A stretch of DNA of 64,000 bases from Guyanagaster necrorhizus. Taxonomy: Eukaryota; Basidiomycota; Agaricomycetes; Agaricales; Physalacriaceae. The notes below the pieces were generated by a model. The model saw only the letters and a list, made by a program, of their open reading frames with translations, searched no databases and was not told where the DNA came from. The stretch spans positions 463,660-527,659 of the forward strand of contig NW_025064900.1 of NCBI RefSeq assembly GCF_019112545.1. Direction: 5' to 3'. Below, in pieces: positions 57,425-64,000 of the stretch. Each line of letters starts with the position of its first letter. Positions within the stretch are counted from its first letter, which is position 1. The position numbers were made by a program, and so were the translations under genes.

Positions 57425-60400
57425 TTACCCCCTCCTTAAGACCATCATCCCAATGGTTAAATTAGGGTAAGTCCTCCTTGCTGGAAGGAGATGGCCAATC
57501 TGCTGGACCTCTTGTCATGTCACTTGCAGGCTTCAAACGAGTCGAAGGCATGGTACATTGCTCTTCACTGTATGTCCTCACCATTTCTGGCTTGTCTGTT
57601 GATACATGTCCTCTGCTGTCAGCAGGTTGGTTGATGTATATCTGACTAGATATCATCTCTGTTCCCATTGTCACCACATCTGTTGTTGCAGATATAATGT
57701 TGAACATGACCCCCTTTGCATCCACCTTGTTGATTTTGTGTTCATAATCCCAAATCGTCTCTTCCGCATTCATGTATTTTTCATTGACTCATTGATTTGA
57801 TTCTGGCCTATATCCTTTTCAGCTGACTAGATAGTCAAAGGTTGTTTTCATGCCTCCGCCTCATGCTTTAACCTTTTGGGTTTTGTGATTAAGCACCTCA
57901 TCAATTTTGTAGTGTTCTTCATCATTGATGAGTTCTGCTGGCAGTGGAGGTGGCTTTTCTTGGTTTGGAAAGGCTGGCACCACATATGGTGTCAGTAATG
58001 TTTCATTGAACACATTATGAATTCTCCAGGTTGCAGAGAGCTGTAGTTTGTATGTGGATTTGCTGATTTTGGCCAAGACTTTGAATGGACCTGTTTATTT
58101 GTCTGCCAGTTTTTGTTTCAGCCTTGGTAGGTGGAGATTTGTAGTATCCAGCCAGACTTTATCGTTGGCTGAATATTCATGTGCTGCCTGTCAGTGCTTG
58201 TCATACTGCTTCTTCATTGTTGAAGCAGCTTTTTCGAGGGCTGTCTTGGTTTCCTTGTGGATTTTTGTCATTGACGTTGCAAAATCCTTTGATGCTGGTG
58301 TCGTCATATGGGCCCATCCTGTTTCAGCCACTGGTGGATTCCACCCATAGTTGACAAAGAATGGAGTTTTTCCTGTCACTGAATGGATTCTGTTGTTGTG
58401 TTGGAATGCTGCCAGTGCTAACCATTCCATCCAGTCATCTTGTTGGTAACTGATGAAAAGTCACAAGTACTTTTCAATTTCTTGGTTGGCCTGTTCCATT
58501 TGGCCATCTGTTTGTGGGTGGTATGCTGTAGAGGCATTCCTCTTAATGTTAAAGAGTTGATACAAATCGTCCAAGAATTTGGAGACAAATTGTGGTCCTC
58601 TGTCTGAAATTACTATCTGAGGCATGCCATACTTTGCATAAACTTCATCCTGTAGTATCTTTGCCTATCCCTCGGATGTCAATTCTGTTGAACAGATAAT
58701 CAGAATGATCGCCTTCGAGAAGTGATCAACTATGACAATGATAGCATCATAGCTGTCACTTTCAGGAAGTCCAATTATCATATCCACTGAAATGTGGGTC
58801 CATGGCGATGAAGAGACTTCATTCGGGTGTAGTGGGGCTGCTCTGGGTTGTGTTGAAGTCTTGCCTCATTGGCAAACCTCGCAAGCCTTGACATATTGGG
58901 TGATATCATGGTCTATTTTTGGCCACCAATATTCCCTCAAGACTAATTCCTTGGTTTTAGTGATTCCAGGATGTCCAGCAGTTGCATGATCATGATATAT
59001 GGCAATGATATCACCCCGCAGTCTTTGATCCCTTGGAATGTAGATCCGTTCATCATAACAGATCAATCCCCCTTCTTTCTTTAGCCTATGCTCATGGTTG
59101 AGTGATGGGGTGATTCTTTGATCCCATTTATGAGGATCCCAAGTGATGCTCTTGATGCATTCATGCATCTCTTCTTCCATTGGCATGATCATTGCTCAGA
59201 AGTGTTCTGGTCATAATATTACGACCTCCTTGTTGTTGTCTCCTCCTTGGTTATGATCTGCCCTGTGACTGAGGAAGTCGGCCTTCTTGTTTGCTACTCC
59301 AGCTTTGTGATGGAGTGTATACTTGTACTCTGATAGTTCTGTGACCTATCTAGCTTGTTTGTGATTAAGCTTTTGGGGTTGTCAGAAATATCGAAGATTT
59401 TGATGATCAGTCCAGATATTGAAGGTGTGGTTCACTCCAATGAGATAATGCCACCATTCAGTGAGGGCGAGCATTATGGCGAGGAGTTCCTTGTCATAGA
59501 TTTCATAGTTATGCTCAGTTACTGTGAGTGCCTTTGACATAAAGGTGACTGGTCACCATTTATTATCCTGTTCCTGTGAGAGTATGGCTCCAACTGCACC
59601 CTTGCTAGAGTCAGCTTCCACTCGGAATTTCCCTTCCTGGCTTGGTATAGCCAAAATGACATCTTCGGTCAATTTGCATTTAAGTTCATTGAATGCCTCC
59701 TGTTGGGAAATTCCCCAAGCCCATGGGGAATTTCCGGTTAGTTGCATCATTGGTCAGACTATTTTGCTGTAGTCCTGAATGAACCATCGGTAGAAGTTGG
59801 TGAACCCTAAGAAGGATTGCAATTCCTTCTTCTTAGTTGGTTCTGGCCATTCAGTTACCCCTGCTATTTTGATGGGATCCATCCAAATGCTCCCTTTGCT
59901 GATAATGACTCCAAGGTATTCAGTTTCTAATACCTTGAATTCACACTTCTCAGCTTTGAGGAACAATTGATGTTTCCTCATCAAGGATAGTACTTGTCAT
60001 ACCATCCTTTGGTGTTCCTCCTTGGTTTTGGTCATAATGAGGATGTCATCCAAGTAGACCGTCACCTTTCCTGTGGTAATGAGGTCTTTGAAGATGTCAT
60101 TCATCATCCACTGGAAGGTGACTGGTGAATTAGTGAGTCCAAAGAACATTACCATTGGTTTGAATAGTCCTCGGTTGGTCCAAAAAGCGGCCTTCCATTC
60201 ATCGCCTTCTTTGATGTGCATATTATTATACTCCCACCGAACATCCAGTTTGATATAATACTTGGCATCTCAGAGTTTGTCCATTAACTCCGAGATTAAT
60301 GGAAGGGGATAACAGTTCTTGATCAGCATCTCATTGAGCTTCCAATAATCTTGTACTGGTTGGAGTTTCTCATCCTTCTTTTTGACGAAAAAGAAGGGTG

Positions 60401-61200
60401 ATGCCATTGGTGATTTTGATGGCCGAATCCTTCCACTAGACAAGTTTTCTTTGAGGAACTTGTCTAGTTCCTGTTGTTCATTATTGCTAAGTGGATAACA
60501 CTTGCAGTCCAAGTTGGCATTGGAGTTAGGGATTAGTTCGATAGCATGGTCTCAGGGCTTTGCATCAGGTAATTCATCAAAACTCTCTTTTTCGAACAAA
60601 TCCCAAAAGTCATAGGCTCACATGGGTACCATTTCCTTGAATGTTTTCTTCTCCTTTCCTGCATTCACCCTCACCACTAGATCATTAGCATGGTGTGTTG
60701 CTTTAATGTTAATGGCCCTTTGGGGATTGATGGCAAGGATTGTTTCTCTGTCTTCCATTTCTTTGTCCCATCGATCCTCGGGGTCATTATCTGGTAATTC
60801 AAATGGGATTCCCTGACATTGGCATCGAGCGAAGGTGATGCATCTGGTCTTCCAATTGATTAGCGGGTTATGTCTGATGAGCCAATCATGTCCAAGGAAT
60901 ATCTCTTTGGTTTCTAGGTCAGTTACTGTCAGGTCAATTCATTCCCAATGGTCACCAATGGTGAGTCTAAGCTCGACATATTCAGTGATCGAGCCAGCTT
61001 GATTCTTGGTTCTGTCTGCATTGTAGACAGGGATAGATGCTGTTGTTGCCCTAGTAGGCAATTTGTGCCTGTTGACAAAGGCTTAGTTAATGCTGCTTCC
61101 TATGCAGCTGCTGTCGATCAAAGCAGTGACTGCATGGGTTGATCAGGACATTAATGTCTCAATCTAGGCCATGGTTAATAGGTTGTGCCCTGGAGATTTG
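57425..61200 (-). pseudogene. G6 Pol: protease, RT, RNase H, integrase, chromodomain, nearly intact motifs
   Basis: Minus strand: protease ALIDSSCIGSSIN (about 61085-61130; catalytic Asp kept, DSS). [13 protein letters not shown] (about 60365-60400), FFGLTNSPVTFQWMMNDIF (about 60090-60150), VTVYLDDILIMTK (about 60025-60065; intact) and LGFTNFYRWFIQDYSKIV. RNase H VEADSSKGAVGAILSQEQ (59553-59660). The integrase zinc site is HDHATAGHPGITKTK ... ACEVCQ (58866-58990). WLALAAFQHNNRIHSVTGKTPFFVNYG (58350-58430) is the region after the catalytic Glu. The chromodomain DYLVS*KGYRPESNQ*VNEKYM lies at about 57765-57835. Stops, mainly from Trp or Arg codons, remain, so no continuous polyprotein is encoded. 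Confidence 0.87.
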
Positions 61201-64000
61201 GTATGTCGGATGAATTTTCATGGTCCATGTAATTCATCCAGCCATTCCAGGGCTCGACACCACTCTGCAGCTTTCATTTCAGTGATCATCTCGTCAATCA
61301 CTTCTTCGGCTTGGGTCTTGTGTACCCAATTTTTGAGTATGGCTTTTGCTGTTGCTTTGTCCTTGGCATCCTTGATGGCTTGCCATGTCCATTCAGTATC
61401 GAATGGTTTAAGCCATGTTGTGGGACCCTCTGCCCCTGTTCAGCCTGAAGGCAGTTGAGTCTGTTTTATATTTTTAGTTTGATGAACTTTCGATGAAGAT
61501 GCATCTTTGGGGCTCTCTGCCCCTCTTCAGCCCTTCATCGGCACTTGAGTTGTTGGAGTCGGTTCTTAAGGCGATTCTGAGTGTTGGATAATGGGGTCAG
61601 GTATATTCGAATGCATGCATAATTTAGACATAGAGGATGGTACTACAAAAGGTAAAATGTCAGTCTGTCTAGCAGTTCATGACCTATTATCCTTTCTCTT
61701 GGCCGAGCCAGTGGAATTGCTCACTGCTCAGTCTCATCTTTTCCCTCCTCGGACTTGTCATCATGCCTGAGGCCTTCATCTTCCTTCATCAGCTCAGCAA
61801 TCTGCACCTGAATCTCTTCTCTCATGCACTTGTTCTTCTTCTGAGGACAGTTTTGTGTCATGTGGCCCTTCTAGCCACAATTGAAACACTTCCTCCCCTT
61901 CTTGAGGTGATCCACATCTATTGGCTGACCCATTCCAGTATATGTCGTGCCCATACCAGTTTGCTTCATTCCATAAGAAGTTGAGGTCGAGCCACTGGGC
62001 TTGGTGGATGTGGTCACACTGGAGGTGGAGGGCCTCAGGCTCTGTCTCTGTCCCTGGCTTCGATGGCCATAGGCCAGGGTGGTTACCTCTGCCTTCTGCC
62101 ACTGCCATTCCTTATACATGGTAATGATTCAGCTCTTCCATTCATCATAGCCGATGGGAATATCCCAGCCGATATCTGAGATAGTTGTGAGGTAATGGGA
62201 TGGTAATCCTATTTTCATATATTCGACCATCTGTCTGGTGTCGGCAGTGTCTTCTCGAACCCCAGCAAGTGTACTGAGTCATTCTAACTCATCGAAGTAA
62301 TCTGTGGCCGGCTTTCCGGCCATCTTGAATTCCTTCATCTTCTGTTTGTGGACTTCCTGGACTGCAGGGTCCATGAATTTGTTTCTGATCATCTGTTTGA
62401 AGACCGGCCATGTGGGATATTGGTGATGGTCCCTGGTAGTAGACCAGAACATGGGGGTGATTAGAACCCACTATACTTTGGCCTTGTCCACTATGTGGGT
62501 GATGGCGAATGTTACTTTGTACATGTTGACAAGGAAGTATGGGGCAAACACCTGGAAGTACTGGTCACAATCGACCAGAAAACGATTAATGTCATCAGAT
62601 GCCTCTCGGAAGAGGTGAGGTTCAGCACAAAGGATCAGTTTGATCTGAAGAATCTGAGCAGTAGCATCGAGGGTGGGCATCAGGTTCAGGAGTCCGCCAT
62701 AGGGCGGTTGCGCCCACCCCTTCAGGATCCCTAAGAATGAATGAAGGAATCCATCATCAGCGATGGGACTTCCCAGCTTGGAAACTTCCTTTCACATGAT
62801 CCTCCCATTTCTGATGGTCCAGCCTTGAGTGAGTGCCTCAGGGTCATCTTCAGTTAGGGGAGGTGGCTCAGGCACTGGCTTCCCACTGCCTTCAGCTTCA
62901 TCTGAGAGCGGCTGTCCGGTGAAGGGTCACAGAAAGGGAGGCAGCCTCCATGAGCTGGGATATTGCCAGGCTGCCTGTGGTCAGCTCCTGGCGAGCCGAG
63001 ATGCCATGCTGCAGACGGCTGATGTAGCAAACGAGTATCGAGATGATGCTGTTCAAATCGAAAATGCTGTGTTTGCTGTTTTGGACAGCATTACACTCGG
63101 CATCTACATTCTTGGTGCTATTCTTCTGCTGTATTTTGGCTTGTATAGTGGTAATAGTCCCATCTGGTAATGTGAATATCTTTGATTAAAATTAAAAATG
63201 GCCTGTTTGATGGCTGCATACTGTAAAATCTCCTCTTTTTCAATGAAGTCCGCAAAAGTATACCTTTGTCCTAAGGATGATCTTAACCAAAGATCGTCCT
63301 TCCACAGCTTGGCTACCTGCTCTTGGTACAACCCAGTGAACTCCTCCTCCCTCACCTTGCATGTCTCCCATTGTAATTCTTCATCTGTCATGGGTTTGAA
63401 CTTTTCCATCCAGCTAGACAGCAGATCCTCACCCTCCTGATGGGGGTCCACCTCCTTGGCCTCATTGTTCACGTCAGTTTCCTCCTCGTCCTTGAGGAGG
63501 GAACTGCCGAGTGGGTCATAGATTACTGGCTTGGTTGGGCTGGGGCTGCATACTGGGTCCAGTGTCACTGAGTCCAGGGTGAGGAGCAGACTGTCATTCG
63601 GGCTGCTCTGGCAGCTCCTCGATGCTTGTTGTTGCTCCTGGTGCCATTGCTCTGTGATACTGGTGGAAGTTTCTGTAAAATTTTAGGTTGAGGAAAAGGG
63701 CCATGAAAGCCCCATCAAGGAATCTCTTGAGATCGCCAGTGGGGTCGATACCCTCCTTGTCTCCCCTGATGGTGTCTCTCTCGACTGGAATTCCATCTCC
63801 CTGGACTGGAATGTCCTCCGTCTCTGCAATGGTATCGGTCCCATAAGATAATGGGCAGTTGTCGTTGAGGTGGAGCTGAGCCTCTTCCTCATGGTAGTTG
63901 GCTCAGGGGTTGGACTCAGTGGCAGAAGTGGCAGGTTCCCGGTGATGTGCTTGGTAACAGCTAAGTGACTAAGAGAAGTGAATGAGGAATGAACTCTCAA
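61201..64000 (-). pseudogene. G6 Gag, N-terminus outside window
   Basis: Minus strand: the knuckle CFNCG*KGHM with one stop (about 61860-61895), a basic linker, then the capsid-like gag domain (62471-62680: DDINRFLVDCDQYFQVFAPYFLVNMYKV, and 62200-62400). Further upstream is an open 154-codon acidic segment (63104-63568; DEEETDVNNEAKEVDPHQEGEDLLSSW). The open frame at 63683-64000 continues off the window. The predicted N-terminal membrane segment and 5' LTR should lie just beyond 64000. Confidence 0.8.

Larger units (their letters stand above)
56906..64000 (-). mobile_element. Gypsy copy G6, least decayed, 5' end outside window
   Basis: A minus-strand copy inserted in G3 Gag. The 3' LTR, polypurine tract, chromodomain, integrase, RNase H, RT, protease and most of Gag are present; the 5' LTR would be beyond 64000. 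CG dinucleotides are much more common than in G0-G4 and conserved motifs are mostly intact, but stop codons still interrupt the frame. It is probably one of the youngest Gypsy insertions here. Confidence 0.88.

Noticed and set aside
1..64000. A variant genetic code in which TGA, TAG or TAA is read as Trp, Arg or Gln
   Set aside because: Different copies of the same protein have stops at different positions and normal codons elsewhere, which fits mutation rather than recoding.
1..64000. CRISPR arrays, prokaryotic operons, rRNA genes or a defence or secretion system
   Set aside because: No regularly spaced short repeats, no ribosome-binding-site-led gene strings and no rRNA-like sequence. The content is eukaryotic transposon DNA.

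Overview
The window is a densely layered retrotransposon graveyard, almost certainly from a basidiomycete (Agaricomycete) fungus. The evidence is chromodomain Ty3/Gypsy and Ty1/Copia elements with fungal-type domains, a fungal pogo-like (CENP-B/DDE) transposon, and a degraded class II (manganese) peroxidase gene with short GT-AG introns of about 53-106 nt. No intact host gene is visible. The longest open frames (about 180-260 codons) are pieces of transposon proteins. The host genus is not identifiable from what I see.

Layout. 1-4287: Ty1/Copia element 'Copia-1' (+), cut by the window edge, apparently inserted into a second one, 'Copia-2' (4288-6038, +). 6039-9403: the only host-like DNA, holding an alpha/beta-hydrolase-like fragment (-), a 1.8-kb non-coding repeat D1, and the C-terminal half of a manganese peroxidase pseudogene (-). 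9405-64000: a nest of seven copies (G0-G6) of one Ty3/Gypsy chromovirus family. G0 (-) is inserted in a peroxidase exon. G1 (+) and repeat D2 are inserted in G0. G1 ends abruptly against G2 (-). G3 (-) is inserted in G2. G4 (-) and G6 (-) are inserted in G3. A pogo-like DNA transposon (38872-41234, containing a 1000-N assembly gap) and G5 (+) are inserted in G4. Repeat D3 is inserted in G5. Several layers are confirmed by target-site duplications: GATTA/GATCA around G4, ATACC/ATATC around G5, TA/TA around pogo.

How the elements work. The Gypsy family has about 447-530 bp TGTTA...TAACA LTRs, a Gag that begins with a predicted transmembrane segment and contains a gag domain and a CCHC knuckle, then protease, reverse transcriptase, RNase H, integrase and a chromodomain. 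The 5' end of its R region is complementary to the site just downstream of the 5' LTR, which points to Tf1-like self-priming rather than a host tRNA primer.

Decay. CG dinucleotides are scarce over most of the window and reading frames are broken mainly by C-to-T type changes (CGA to TGA, CAA to TAA, TGG to TAG/TGA). The pogo element and, less strikingly, G6 keep many CGs and are probably the youngest insertions. No copy looks autonomous in this window.
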